From assembly GCF_030691135.1 (NCBI RefSeq), contig NZ_JAUYFA010000014.1:1-52677 (forward strand): a stretch of 52,677 nt of DNA, given 5' to 3'. The position numbers and the translations under genes were made by a program. Below the pieces are notes generated by a model. It was not told the DNA's origin, ran no database searches, and saw nothing but the letters and a program-made list of their open reading frames with translations. Below are positions 23,718 through 32,709 of this stretch, piece by piece; within the stretch, counting starts at the first letter, position 1; every line of letters begins with the position of its first letter. The DNA comes from Phreatobacter sp. GTDB lineage: Bacteria > Pseudomonadota > Alphaproteobacteria > Rhizobiales > Phreatobacteraceae.

Positions 23718-24359
23718 GTGGCATCGACATTGAAATTGCCAAAGACCGCCCCCGAAGCCGCGCCGGCCCGTCGAGCGAACAAGCAGGCCACCGCCGCGCG
23801 GATGCAAGGCATCGCCGCCCGCATCCGGTCACTGCGCACCCGCGCCGGCATGACCCTCGACCAACTGGCGGCCGCCACCGGCCTGGACAAGGGTTATCTG
23901 TCGCGGCTGGAGCGGCAGGCGAAGACGCCGTCGATCACCACGCTGATGAAGCTCGCCGACGCCTTCGCCGTCGATCTCAGCCGGATCTTTGGCGATACGG
24001 TGGAGCGCTCGGCGATCACCGTGGTTCGGCAGGCAGAGCGCATGCCCTATGGCGCCGGCGGCGACGAGCATGCCTACCAGGCCCTGTTCCAGGACGACGG
24101 GCAGCATCATCTGTCCGCCTTTGTCATGGAGCCGGGGGACCATGGCGACCGCGACATCGGCGAACATGCCGGCGACGAGATGATCTATGTCCTGAACGGT
24201 ATGGTCGAGGTAGCCTTCGCCGACCATACCGTCGTTCTGGAGACCGGCGATAGCATGCGCTTCGAGGGGCATCTGAAGCATCGGCTTCGGCGCATCGGTC
24301 CCGAGCGGTCCGAGGTTCTCATCGTCATCGCCCGCGACGGCATCGCGAAGGATCGTTAG
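23718..24359 (+). CDS. XRE-family regulator with C-terminal cupin sensor
   Basis: The protein is 213 residues from GTG 23718; a TTG at 23682 would overlap the operator, and ATG 23802 is a shorter option. A basic linker precedes an HTH of the Cro/cI type: RIRSLRTRAGMTLDQLAAAT, then LDKGYLSRLERQAKTPS. The C-terminal half is a cupin barrel (GEHAGDEMIYVLNGMVEV and HLKHRLRRIG). Such two-domain regulators often sense a small metabolite or metal through the cupin. Its divergence from the TRAP/GST genes and its position beside the reductase/MOSC pair suggest it controls both units. Confidence 0.82.
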   Translation: MASTLKLPKTAPEAAPARRANKQATAARMQGIAARIRSLRTRAGMTLDQLAAATGLDKGYLSRLERQAKTPSITTLMKLADAFAVDLSRIFGDTVERSAITVVRQAERMPYGAGGDEHAYQALFQDDGQHHLSAFVMEPGDHGDRDIGEHAGDEMIYVLNGMVEVAFADHTVVLETGDSMRFEGHLKHRLRRIGPERSEVLIVIARDGIAKDR

Positions 24360-24363
24360 ACGG

Positions 24364-25320
24364 TCAAAGGTCGAGGACCAGCCGCTCGCTGGCACAGCCG
24401 GACACGCATGGCGTCATGTAGGTAAGGCGCTCGCCCGGCTTCATCACGAGATCGCGGTGGATCGGGACGCCTTCCAGGTAGCGGGTCTTGCACGTCAGGC
24501 AGGCGCCACCCTCGCATGACGCCTCGATTTCGACCCCCGCCTCGCGCAGAGCTTCGACGATGGTCATGCCCGCAGCTACCGGAATGCTACGCTTCGAACG
24601 GGCCAGTTCGACCGTGAAGGCCTCCGCTCCCGGAGGGATCCGCGCGCTACCGAAATGCTCGACATGAATCGTGTCCTCGGGCCTTTCGGAGCCGGCCGCG
24701 AGCACTGCCTCGATCATCCGCGACGGTCCGCAGCAGTAGACCTGAGCGTCCTGGGGCAGGTTGTGCATGAGGCCGCCCAAGTCGAGACGGCGGCCGCCGT
24801 TATCGCGGCTCGCGTAAATCTGCGCCAGCCCTTGCCGCTCCAGCGCCTCCAGCCAGTCGCGGAAGGGCAGGTCGGCACGCGACTTGACACATGCATGGAG
24901 TTCGAATGGCTCGCCACGGCGGCGCAGGACCTCAACCATTGCGATGAGCGGGGTTAGGCCGATGCCGCCGCCGACGAGCACGTGGCGTCGCCCGGTGGCG
25001 GCCAGGGGGAAATGGTTACGGGGCAGCGACACGAGCAGCCTGTCACCCACCTTGACGGTCTCATGGATCAGGACCGATCCGCCGCGCCCGGCGTCTTCCC
25101 GTTGCACTGCGATGCGGTAGCGAACGGCATCTGCCGGATCTCCACAGAGTGAATACTGGCGCACCGCCCCATTCGGCAGGTGGACGTCAATATGTGCTCC
25201 GGCCTCAAAGGGCGGCAGCGGCCAGCCGTCAGGATCGGCCAGGTTGAGAGTCAAGATCGAACTGTTCTCGACGCGAATGTCACGAACGATCGTCGTGACG
25301 CGGTGATTAGGTCGGACCAT
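24364..25320 (-). CDS. Phthalate-dioxygenase-reductase-type flavin / [2Fe-2S] oxidoreductase
   Basis: This 318-residue protein has three domains. A flavin-binding barrel carries the RQYSLCGDP motif, and an NAD(P)-binding domain has LVGGGIGLTPLIAMVE and VYCCGPSRMIEAVL. A C-terminal plant-type ferredoxin has CEGGACLTC plus a final cysteine in TPCVSGC. This layout is that of VanB and phthalate dioxygenase reductase. No oxygenase partner is nearby; instead it follows the MOSC gene by 2 bases. It therefore likely supplies electrons to the MOSC molybdenum protein, as in YcbX-type or mARC-like systems (inference). Confidence 0.84.
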   Translation of the reverse strand: MVRPNHRVTTIVRDIRVENSSILTLNLADPDGWPLPPFEAGAHIDVHLPNGAVRQYSLCGDPADAVRYRIAVQREDAGRGGSVLIHETVKVGDRLLVSLPRNHFPLAATGRRHVLVGGGIGLTPLIAMVEVLRRRGEPFELHACVKSRADLPFRDWLEALERQGLAQIYASRDNGGRRLDLGGLMHNLPQDAQVYCCGPSRMIEAVLAAGSERPEDTIHVEHFGSARIPPGAEAFTVELARSKRSIPVAAGMTIVEALREAGVEIEASCEGGACLTCKTRYLEGVPIHRDLVMKPGERLTYMTPCVSGCASERLVLDL

Positions 25321-25322
25321 CG

Positions 25323-25787
25323 CTACTCGCCCGTGATCAGGTCGCCGACACGGACAACCCCGCCCGACAGGATCCGCGCATGCAGGCCCGAACGATGAAG
25401 CAGCGGTGTGAAAACCTCCTGGCCGGTGATCTGTTCGATATGTCGGCAAGGCGTGCTGAGCCGCGTTCCCTCAAGCGCGACCTCGCCGACTCGGAAGACC
25501 TTGCCGACGAGATGGTTGAGCGGCGCATTGCGGGTGGTGATGTTGCGGCGGTGATCGGCAGGGGCCATCCGGATTCCGTAGTCACGCTCAAGCGCGACGA
25601 GCGTCTCTATCTCGAAGAGCGTGACCTGCCGGCCTTCTTCGGGGCGGTCGGAATAGAAGCCCGCCCCGGCGCGATAACGGTCCCCTTCAATGCCTTCACC
25701 CTTGATCAGAGTGAGCGCATCAAAGGCACCCATGGGGAGAAAGGCCCGCGGGCAGCTGTGCAGATGTTCGACGGTTCCAGACCACAT
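25323..25787 (-). CDS. MOSC-domain protein
   Basis: This 154-residue MOSC domain protein has the conserved GEGIEGDRYRAG loop, DHRRNITTRNAPLNHLVGKV, and the conserved cysteine in LSTPCRHIEQITGQ, which in this superfamily binds the molybdenum cofactor. HARILSGGVVRVGD closes the barrel. A stand-alone MOSC domain with an adjacent NAD(P)H/[2Fe-2S] reductase resembles systems that reduce N-hydroxylated compounds; the actual substrate is unknown. A perfect palindrome lies 16-30 bases upstream of the ATG, and no clear ribosome-binding site is visible. Confidence 0.84.
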   Translation of the reverse strand: MWSGTVEHLHSCPRAFLPMGAFDALTLIKGEGIEGDRYRAGAGFYSDRPEEGRQVTLFEIETLVALERDYGIRMAPADHRRNITTRNAPLNHLVGKVFRVGEVALEGTRLSTPCRHIEQITGQEVFTPLLHRSGLHARILSGGVVRVGDLITGE

Positions 25788-25799
25788 AATTCATGCAAC

Positions 25800-25818
25800 T
25801 TGTTGTCCTGCGGACAAT
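25800..25818. promoter_or_regulatory. Putative operator, copy 2, upstream of MOSC gene
   Basis: The sequence TTGTTGTCCTGCGGACAAT holds a perfect inverted repeat TTGTCC-TGC-GGACAA (25803-25817). It shares TTGTTGTCC and the CAA half-site end with 23682-23700. The position just upstream of the MOSC start suits a repressor site. Confidence 0.5.
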
Positions 25819-26515
25819 ATGCGGTTGGGGTGACGAAGTGTCAAACGGCCTTCGTCCTCACCTCGTCGACTCTGCAAAGCGGTGCCACGCGACTGTTGAT
25901 GGAAGCGACATGTCGGCACCCAAAGCAACCCCTGCGTTCCAGCAGCGGACGCCCTCACGCAATTGGTTGGGGACTACGCTATCGGGGCCGCGGCGTGCAG
26001 ATCGCGCAATGGTGGAGGTCTATGCGACGTAAGCGAGCACTTTGACCTTCAAATGAGGGTCAACCATTGCCGCACCTCGCGTGTGCTTCGCGCCTCTATT
26101 GCGGTCACTAGTTTATGGCCCGGAAGCAGACATTTAAACGCGGTGCGTGCAGGGTCTAAATCCAGGACCTACGGCGTTCGATACCCTCCGCAATGCCTCT
26201 GCTGGAGAGGCCAGACGGCATAAGGCAAGCCGCCGGTGCAACCTGATGTCGGCGGATGGCCCAGCCAGTTTGTCTCCGCAAAGCCGCGCCCGCTCAGCTC
26301 GATTCGTGGCTGACAAGCCGGTCAGGTGCACTGTGAACGGATGTCCCGACGTGCGCGAATGCTCGAACGCCTGGCAGCGGCTCTCAGCATTATGGCGTTC
26401 AATTCAGTAATTGGATTGATACGGGTCAGACAGTGCGTCAATCTGGATGGAACGCTCGGACTGGTGAACCAGCCACCAAGGACAAGAGCGACATCAAACC
26501 AAGGGAGATATGACG
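25819..26515. other. Gap of about 700 bases without an intact gene
   Basis: No frame has family features. A stretch ending at 26032 (DRAMVEVYAT) and one near 26326-26460 (RRARMLERLAAALSIMAFN) may be decayed coding sequence. The last 100 bases probably carry the promoter of the tricarboxylate-type transporter operon, and AAGGGAGAT at 26501-26509 is its ribosome-binding site. Confidence 0.4.
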
Positions 26516-27493
26516 ATGCTCACGAGGCGTTCTGCTGTCGCCGGCTTGTCCGCCGCCGGACTTCCTCTCTTTGCCCCCGCTCTGCGGGCGCAGGCCTTTA
26601 CGCGCCAAATCAACCTGATAGTGCCCTTCGCCCCTGGCGGCACGTCGGACATCCTCGCCCGCCTGATCGGCCCGAGGCTGTCACAGGTCCTGGGCCAGCC
26701 GGTCGTCGTCGACAACCGGCCGAGCGCCTCGGGCAATGTCGGTGCCGATTTCGTGGCGCGTCAGGCCGGCGATGGCCACACGCTACTCATCGCCGATGCG
26801 GGGACCCTCGCGAGTGTGCCAGCGCTGTTCAAGCGGCTGTCCTTCAACGTCAAGACCGACCTTGTACCCGTGGGCATGGTGTCGTTCTCGCCCTATCTCG
26901 TGGCCATCAACCCGCAGGTGCCGGCGACCTCCTTCGCGGAGCTCGCGGCCTATGACAAAGCCAATCCCGACAAGCTCAATGTCGCCACCAGCGGCGTCGG
27001 CGCGGTCAATCACCTGACGGCCATGGTCGTCGGAAAGCACTTCGGCATCAAATGGAGCGCCGTGCCCTATCGCGGCGGCGCGGCGGCGGTGCGCGGCGTG
27101 GTGTCGGGAGAAAGCAACGTCATCTTCAACGGAGCCATCGCCACGCTCCCGTTCGTCACGCAGGGCCAGTTGAAGGGCATCGCTGTTTCTGGGGAGAAGC
27201 GGCTGGAGGCCCTGCCGAACCTGCCCTCCTTCAAGGAGTTGAACACCCCGGTGCAGGACGCCGGTTCGTGGCAGGGGATCTACGCGAGCAAGGGCACGCC
27301 CCCCCCGGTCGTCTCGCGCCTCAACGAGGAACTCAACAAGGTCCTGGCGCAGGCCGACATCGTGGCCAAGATCAGGGAGCTCGGCAGCGATGTTCGAGCC
27401 AACTCCCCGGCCTCCTTCGCCGCCTGGATGGATAAGGCGATGGTCGAATGGGGCGAGGTCGTGAAGGCCGAGAATATCTCGCTGGACGGCTGA
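26516..27493 (+). CDS. Tripartite tricarboxylate transporter substrate-binding protein (TctC/Bug)
   Basis: This 325-residue protein has a signal peptide (MLTRRSAVAGLSAAG through ALRAQA). The Bug-family signatures are present: NLIVPFAPGGTSDILARL, VDNRPSASGNVGADFVAR and VPYRGGAAAVRGVVSGE. ATG 26516 is preferred over ATG 26510 because AGGGAG is 8 rather than 2 bases upstream. It captures an organic acid in the periplasm and delivers it to TctAB. The aldarate genes downstream suggest glucarate, galactarate or a related acid, but Bug proteins are diverse. Confidence 0.88.
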   Translation: MLTRRSAVAGLSAAGLPLFAPALRAQAFTRQINLIVPFAPGGTSDILARLIGPRLSQVLGQPVVVDNRPSASGNVGADFVARQAGDGHTLLIADAGTLASVPALFKRLSFNVKTDLVPVGMVSFSPYLVAINPQVPATSFAELAAYDKANPDKLNVATSGVGAVNHLTAMVVGKHFGIKWSAVPYRGGAAAVRGVVSGESNVIFNGAIATLPFVTQGQLKGIAVSGEKRLEALPNLPSFKELNTPVQDAGSWQGIYASKGTPPPVVSRLNEELNKVLAQADIVAKIRELGSDVRANSPASFAAWMDKAMVEWGEVVKAENISLDG

Positions 27494-27505
27494 AGCCCGG
27501 GTCTC

Positions 27506-27530
27506 GGTGCGCCGGCACAGCCGGCGCACC
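27506..27530 (+). terminator. Intercistronic hairpin between tctC and tctB
   Basis: GGTGCGCCGG (27506-27515) and CCGGCGCACC (27521-27530) form a perfect 10-bp stem with a 5-base loop, followed by a pyrimidine run. Its position suggests attenuation or mRNA stabilisation that gives more binding protein than membrane components. Confidence 0.6.
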
Positions 27531-27553
27531 CCTTCTTCCAGCAGGGATCCACC

Positions 27554-28000
27554 ATGACCCGCGTGAACACCGCCGACCTCGCCTTCGGGCTCTTCCTCAT
27601 GGCCGTGGCGGCGGTCGCGCTCTATCTCATCGCCGAACTGCCCATGGGTTCGACCTCGCGCATGGGGCCGGGCTATGTCCCGAGGGCGCTCGCCGTGATG
27701 ATCGCTCTGATCGGCGCCTTCATTGCCGGAAGGGCGCTCTTCGCCGCCGGGGAGGCTTTTCCCGATATCGCGTGGCGGCCGATCCTGCTCGTCGGCGCCG
27801 CGGTGGGGATGTTCGGCCTGCTTTTGCCTAGGCTCGGCCTCGCCGGAACCGCCTTCATGGTCGTCCTGGTCGCGGGCTCCGCGTCGAAAGACATGCGGTG
27901 GCGGGAGCTCCTGCTGATCGCCGCATTGCTCTCGACCTTCGCGGTGTTGCTGTTCGTCAAGGCGCTCGGCCTTCCCATGCCGATCTGGCCGGTGGTCTGA
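27554..28000 (+). CDS. Tripartite tricarboxylate transporter small membrane subunit (TctB)
   Basis: This 148-residue protein has four membrane segments, among them LAFGLFLMAVAAVALYLIA, PILLVGAAVGMFGLLLPRL and LLIAALLSTFAVLLFVKAL. It has the family motif MGPGYVPRAL after the first segment. It sits between tctC and tctA, the usual order, and ends 2 bases before the tctA start. Confidence 0.86.
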   Translation: MTRVNTADLAFGLFLMAVAAVALYLIAELPMGSTSRMGPGYVPRALAVMIALIGAFIAGRALFAAGEAFPDIAWRPILLVGAAVGMFGLLLPRLGLAGTAFMVVLVAGSASKDMRWRELLLIAALLSTFAVLLFVKALGLPMPIWPVV

Positions 28001-28002
28001 CG

Positions 28003-29502
28003 ATGGACCTCATCGCCAACCTCGCGACGGGCTTTGCGGTCGCCCTCACGCCGGCCAACCTGGCCTTCTGCTTCCTCGGCGTTCTGATCGGGACGCTCGT
28101 AGGCGTGCTTCCGGGCATCGCGCCGATCACCACGATCGCGATCCTGCTCCCCTTCACCTTCACCCTGCCGCCGGCGTCGGCGATGATCATGCTCTCCGGC
28201 ATCTTCTACGGCGCGCAGTACGGGGGCTCGACCACAGCCATCCTGGTGAACCTGCCGGGCGAGTCGTCCTCGATCGTCACCTGCCTGGACGGCCATCAGA
28301 TGGCGAAGCAGGGCCGGGCCGGTCCGGCGCTGGCCATCGCGGCCATCGCCTCGTTCTTTGCTGGCACCATCGCAACGATCATCATCGCGGTCGCGAGCGT
28401 TCCCCTTTCGGCCCTGGCGCTGAAATTCACGGCGGCCGAATATTTCAGCCTGATGGTTCTCGGGCTGACGGGTTCGATCGCGCTCGCACACGGCTCGGCC
28501 GTCAAGGCGGTGGCCATGGTGCTGCTTGGCCTGCTGCTCGGCCTCGTGGGCATCGACGTCAACACGGGCCTTCCCCGCATGACGCTCGGCATCGGCGAAC
28601 TCGGCGACGGCATCGGCTTCGTCGCCATCGCGATCGGCCTTTTCGGAATTTCGGAACTGATGATTGCCTTGTCCCGGCCGCAGGACCGAACCCTGCTGTC
28701 CGTCGCCTTGAGTCAGCTTTGGCCGAGCCGCAAGGAGCTGAAGGACTGCCTTCCCGCCATGCTCCGCGGCACCGCCATCGGGTCCATCCTCGGCGTGCTC
28801 CCGGGGGGCGGCGCCGCGCTCTCCTCCTTCGCCTCCTATGCGGTGGAAAAGAAGATCTCGGCCACGCCCGAGCGTTTCGGCCGCGGCGCGATCGAAGGGG
28901 TGGCGGGACCGGAGGCGGCCAACAATGCCGGTGCGCAGACCTCTTTCATTCCCCTGCTGACCCTTGGCATTCCCGGCAACGCCATCATGGCGCTCATGGT
29001 GGGTGCGCTGATGATCCAGGGCATCCAGCCCGGGCCGCAGGTGATGACCGCGCAACCGCAGCTGTTCTGGGGCGTCATTGCCTCCATGTGGCTTGGCAAC
29101 CTCATGCTGGTCATCCTTAACCTGCCGCTGGTGGGCCTGTGGGTGTCGCTTTTGCGCGTTCCCTATCGCATCCTCTTCCCTGCCATCGCGCTGTTCTGCT
29201 GCATCGGCACCTATTCGATCAGCAACAGCCAGATGGACATCGGCCTGATGCTGCTCTTCGCCCTGGCCGGAGTGTTCTTTGTGAAAGTGGGGGCGGAGCC
29301 CGCGCCCTTCATCCTGGGCTTCATTCTCGGCCCCCTCATGGAGGAGAACTTCCGCCGCGCCATGAACCTGTCGCGGGGCGACCCCATGGTGTTCGCGGAG
29401 CGCCCGATAAGCGCCGCGCTGCTCGTGCTCACCGCGCTGCTCCTCGTCGTGCTGATCCTTCCCGCGGTCCGCGCCAAGCGCGAGGAAGTGTTCCAGGAAT
29501 AG
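28003..29502 (+). CDS. Tripartite tricarboxylate transporter large membrane subunit (TctA)
   Basis: This 499-residue protein, the usual family length, has about 12 membrane segments. Family motifs include GVLPGIAPITTIAILLPFTF, FYGAQYGGSTTAILVNLPGE and TLGIPGNAIMALMVGALMIQ, which show the internal repeat of the TctA fold. It is the permease that moves the acid with a cation. The start ATG at 28003 follows the tctB stop directly, and a LysR gene follows after 6 bases. Confidence 0.92.
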   Translation: MDLIANLATGFAVALTPANLAFCFLGVLIGTLVGVLPGIAPITTIAILLPFTFTLPPASAMIMLSGIFYGAQYGGSTTAILVNLPGESSSIVTCLDGHQMAKQGRAGPALAIAAIASFFAGTIATIIIAVASVPLSALALKFTAAEYFSLMVLGLTGSIALAHGSAVKAVAMVLLGLLLGLVGIDVNTGLPRMTLGIGELGDGIGFVAIAIGLFGISELMIALSRPQDRTLLSVALSQLWPSRKELKDCLPAMLRGTAIGSILGVLPGGGAALSSFASYAVEKKISATPERFGRGAIEGVAGPEAANNAGAQTSFIPLLTLGIPGNAIMALMVGALMIQGIQPGPQVMTAQPQLFWGVIASMWLGNLMLVILNLPLVGLWVSLLRVPYRILFPAIALFCCIGTYSISNSQMDIGLMLLFALAGVFFVKVGAEPAPFILGFILGPLMEENFRRAMNLSRGDPMVFAERPISAALLVLTALLLVVLILPAVRAKREEVFQE

Positions 29503-29508
29503 GCGGCC

Positions 29509-30396
29509 ATGTTTGACCTTGGACAGCTGCGCTGCTTCGTCGCCGTGGCCGACGAGTTGCATTTCGGCCGGGCGGCGATCCGGCTGAACATGACCCAGCC
29601 GCCGCTGAGCCGGCAGATCCAGATTCTTGAGCGCATTCTCGACGTCAAGCTTCTGGAGCGTTCGAGCCGATCAGTGAAGCTGACCCCGGCCGGGCAGAGC
29701 TTCCTGCCCGAAGCCCGCCATATCCTCGGCCTCGCCGAGAGTTCGGCTCTGCTGGTCAAGCGGGTGGCGCGTGGCCGGGCGGGATCCCTGAAGGTCGGGT
29801 TCACCGCGGCCTCGGCCTACAGCTATCTTCCCAGCCTCGTCGCGGCGTGCCGCCACGAACTGCCGGACGTCGCGCTGTCGCTCAAGGAAATGGTCAGCGG
29901 GGACCAACTGAAACGGCTGCTGTCGGGGGAAATCGACATCGGGCTGATGCGCCCGCCCATGCCGCCCGTGGGTCTCGGCTCGTTCCGGGTCATGGCGGAG
30001 CCCATGCTGGCGGCGCTGCCACGGAACCATCCGCGTGCCCGGCAGACCAGCGTGAAGCTCGAGCAACTGGCGGCTGACCCGTTCATCATGTACGCGCCCT
30101 ACGAGGCGCGCTACTTCCACGACCTGGTGGTGGAGATCCTCGCCCGCGGCGGCCTGTCACCGAACCACGTGCAGTACCTGGCGCAGATCCATTCGATCCT
30201 CGCGCTGGTCCATGCCGGCGTCGGCGTCGCTATCGTGCCCGAGGCAGCGGACAACCTTCAGTTCCGCGACGTGGTGCTGAGACCGATCGCGCTGCAAAAG
30301 CCGGTGCTCGCCGAACTCTACATGGTCTGGCGCGAACAGAGCACCAACCCCGCCATCCCCATCCTGCTCGACGTTGCGCGCAAGATGGCTGGCTGA
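29509..30396 (+). CDS. LysR-family transcriptional regulator
   Basis: This 295-residue protein has the N-terminal winged HTH ([49 protein letters not shown]) and a C-terminal periplasmic-binding-like effector domain ([43 protein letters not shown]). It is co-directional with the transporter and dehydratase genes and probably controls them in response to the transported acid or an intermediate. Confidence 0.9.
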   Translation: MFDLGQLRCFVAVADELHFGRAAIRLNMTQPPLSRQIQILERILDVKLLERSSRSVKLTPAGQSFLPEARHILGLAESSALLVKRVARGRAGSLKVGFTAASAYSYLPSLVAACRHELPDVALSLKEMVSGDQLKRLLSGEIDIGLMRPPMPPVGLGSFRVMAEPMLAALPRNHPRARQTSVKLEQLAADPFIMYAPYEARYFHDLVVEILARGGLSPNHVQYLAQIHSILALVHAGVGVAIVPEAADNLQFRDVVLRPIALQKPVLAELYMVWREQSTNPAIPILLDVARKMAG

Positions 30397-30520
30397 GGCC
30401 GATCATTCCACATTCGGTATCGATTCATCCAGCCTTTGGTCGGGCATCACCCCTGAGCCTGCGCCATGCTCGCCGCACCAAGGAGTGCCCCGTGGCGGGG
30501 CGGCATGTGGAGTGGCATCA

Positions 30521-31468
30521 ATGGCCGGAATGACCCCGAAGGAAATGGCCCTGACGATCGGCAGCGGGCTCCTGTCCTTCCCCGTCACACCCTTCGACGC
30601 GGACCTCGCCTTCGACGAGGAGCGCTATCGCTCGAACCTCGACTGGCTCTGCAGCTACGAGGTGGCGGGGCTCTTTTCGTGTGGCGGCACAGGCGAGTTC
30701 TTCTCCCTGACGCCGGAGGAGGTCGCGCGCATCGTCGCGGTCGCGGTGGCCGAGACCGCCGGGCGCGTCCCGGTCCTGGCCGGGGTGGGTTACGGCACCA
30801 CCATCGCCTGCGAGCTCGCACAGAGTGTCGAAAAGGCCGGTGCCGACGGAATCCTGCTGCTGCCGCCCTATCTCGTCAACTCGGAGCAGGAGGGTCTCGC
30901 AGCGCATGTCGAGGCTGTCTGCCGTTCCACCAGCCTCGGCGTCATCGTCTACAACCGCGACAACGCCATTCTGACAGAGGATACGCTGGCGCGGCTCTGC
31001 GAGCGCTGTCCCAACCTGGTGGGCTTCAAGGACGGCGTCGGGGACCTCGAACTGATGCAGCGGATCGGCTCGAGGATGGGCGACCGCCTGACCTATGTCG
31101 GCGGCCTGCCGACCGCCGAGACCTTCGCCATGCCCTATCTGGAGATGGGCGTGACGACCTACTCCTCGGCCGTTTTCAATTTCGTGCCGGAGTTCTCGAC
31201 ACGCTTCTATGCGGCCGTGGGGCAACGCGACCACCGGACGGTGGAAGCCGGACTCAAGGACTTCATCCTGCCGCTGCTCGCCATTCGCAACCGGCGCAAG
31301 GGCTATGCGGTCTCGATCATCAAGGCCGGGATGAAGGTCATCGGGCGAGATTCCGGGCCGGTCAGAGCGCCGCTGACGGATCTCGGTGAAGCCGAGACCG
31401 CAGAACTCGCCGTCCTCGTCCGCAGGCTCGACAGCGGCATCTTCGCCGCCCGTCCTCAGGCCGCATGA
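30521..31468 (+). CDS. kdgD: 5-dehydro-4-deoxyglucarate dehydratase (KdgD-like)
   Basis: This 315-residue member of the dihydrodipicolinate-synthase superfamily opens with [20 protein letters not shown]. It contains [33 protein letters not shown] and the Schiff-base lysine in [11 protein letters not shown]. These are the hallmarks of KdgD, which converts 5-dehydro-4-deoxy-D-glucarate to 2,5-dioxopentanoate with loss of water and CO2 in glucarate/galactarate catabolism. The start at 30521 has TGGAG 8 bases upstream. A related aldolase-class function cannot be excluded without an alignment. Confidence 0.85.
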   Translation: MAGMTPKEMALTIGSGLLSFPVTPFDADLAFDEERYRSNLDWLCSYEVAGLFSCGGTGEFFSLTPEEVARIVAVAVAETAGRVPVLAGVGYGTTIACELAQSVEKAGADGILLLPPYLVNSEQEGLAAHVEAVCRSTSLGVIVYNRDNAILTEDTLARLCERCPNLVGFKDGVGDLELMQRIGSRMGDRLTYVGGLPTAETFAMPYLEMGVTTYSSAVFNFVPEFSTRFYAAVGQRDHRTVEAGLKDFILPLLAIRNRRKGYAVSIIKAGMKVIGRDSGPVRAPLTDLGEAETAELAVLVRRLDSGIFAARPQAA

Positions 31469-31494
31469 CGCGCCGCCGGGGAGGGCGGCCGTCC

Positions 31495-31517
31495 ATCCAT
31501 GCCGTCCCGGCATGGAT
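31495..31517 (+). terminator. Perfect hairpin after kdgD
   Basis: ATCCATGCCG (31495-31504) pairs with CGGCATGGAT (31508-31517) around a 3-base loop. It lies 26 bases after the kdgD stop and about 100 bases before the lactonase gene. There is no T-tract, so it may be a Rho-independent-like stop or a processing element. Confidence 0.45.
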
Positions 31518-31620
31518 CCATAGCGACATTGACTTGGCCGGGCGTGAGCCGCCCGCCTAGCCTGTCCGGAGACGTCCGCAGCAAGCGGAGCCGGCCCACG
31601 AGCCGGAACGGGAGAGAACC

Positions 31621-32709
31621 ATGAAACGCCACATCCTTGCCTCTGTCGCGCTGGCGACCGCCTTCGGCCTGTCGCCCACGCCCGCCGCGGCGGCGACCTA
31701 CGTCTACGTCTCCAATGCCGAAAGCCGGGAGATCAGTGTCCTGCGGATCGACCGGGAGGCCCGTGTGCTCCGGCCAGTCCAGACCGTCCCGGTGACCGGC
31801 ACGGCGATGCCGATCGCCGTGTCTCCCGACAAGCGCTTTCTCCACGTCGCGCTGCGATCGCAGCCCTTCTCCGTGGCCTCGTTCAGCATCAACCCCGCGA
31901 CGGGTGAACTCAGCCCCGTCGCTACCACCCCGCTTCCCGACAGCATGGCCTACATCGCGACCGACCGGACCGGCCGCTTCCTGCTCAGCGCCTCCTACGG
32001 AGGCGACAAGGTGGCGGTGAACGCCATCGGCCTGAACGGGGCCGTCGCGGCCGAACCGACGCAGATCGTCGCGACACGCCGGCATGCCCACGCGGTGATG
32101 ACCGACCGGAGCAACCGCCACGCCTTCGCCACCAATCTGGGCGGGGACGTCGTTCTCCAGTTCACCTTCGATGCGACGATGGGCCAACTGCGGTCTGCCA
32201 GTGCGCCCCTCGTCGAGACGGATACGGGTCAGGGCCCGCGGCATTTCGTGTTTCATCCAGGCGACCGGTTCGTCTATCTGCTCAACGAACTCGATGCGAC
32301 GATCAACGTGTACCCCTACGATCCGGGCGCCGGCCTTCTCGGCAACCGCATCGAGCGCGTCACGACCTTGCCGGACGGGTTCCAGGGTGGCGCGCCCTGG
32401 GCTGCCGAGGTGCGGATCAGCACCGATGGGCGGCGCCTCTACGCCTCGGAGCGGCGATCGAGCACGTTGTCCGTCTTCGACGTCGATGCGGCGACGGGCA
32501 GGTTGACCCGCACGGCCGTCGTGCCGACCGAAGAACAGCCGCGCGGTTTCGCGCTCGATTCTGCCGGCCAATTCCTCGTCGCCGTCGGGCAGAAGTCGCA
32601 TTCGGCAACGCTCTACGCGATCGACCCGCAGTCGGGACGCCTCGGCGCGACCCACCGCCTGCCCCTCGGCAAGGATCCGAACTGGGTGGAGATCATCGAA
32701 CTGCCCTAG
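31621..32709 (+). CDS. Exported lactonase of the 6-phosphogluconolactonase (YbhE/Pgl) beta-propeller family
   Basis: This 362-residue protein has a signal peptide (LASVALATAFGLSPTPAAA). It has the seven-bladed YbhE-type propeller repeats: YVYVSNAESREISVLRID, GPRHFVFHPGDRFVYLLNEL, YASERRSSTLSVFDVDAATG and LPLGKDPNWVEIIE at the end. Cytosolic YbhE proteins hydrolyse 6-phosphogluconolactone. A periplasmic version beside kdgD and an acid transporter more likely opens a sugar-acid lactone such as an aldarolactone before uptake (inference). Confidence 0.78.
   Translation: MKRHILASVALATAFGLSPTPAAAATYVYVSNAESREISVLRIDREARVLRPVQTVPVTGTAMPIAVSPDKRFLHVALRSQPFSVASFSINPATGELSPVATTPLPDSMAYIATDRTGRFLLSASYGGDKVAVNAIGLNGAVAAEPTQIVATRRHAHAVMTDRSNRHAFATNLGGDVVLQFTFDATMGQLRSASAPLVETDTGQGPRHFVFHPGDRFVYLLNELDATINVYPYDPGAGLLGNRIERVTTLPDGFQGGAPWAAEVRISTDGRRLYASERRSSTLSVFDVDAATGRLTRTAVVPTEEQPRGFALDSAGQFLVAVGQKSHSATLYAIDPQSGRLGATHRLPLGKDPNWVEIIELP

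Noticed and set aside
27673-29562. A 629-codon open frame on the minus strand opposite tctB and tctA
   Set aside because: It is rich in His, Arg, Gly and Asp with no family features and lies exactly antisense to strongly conserved transporter genes; a GC-rich shadow.
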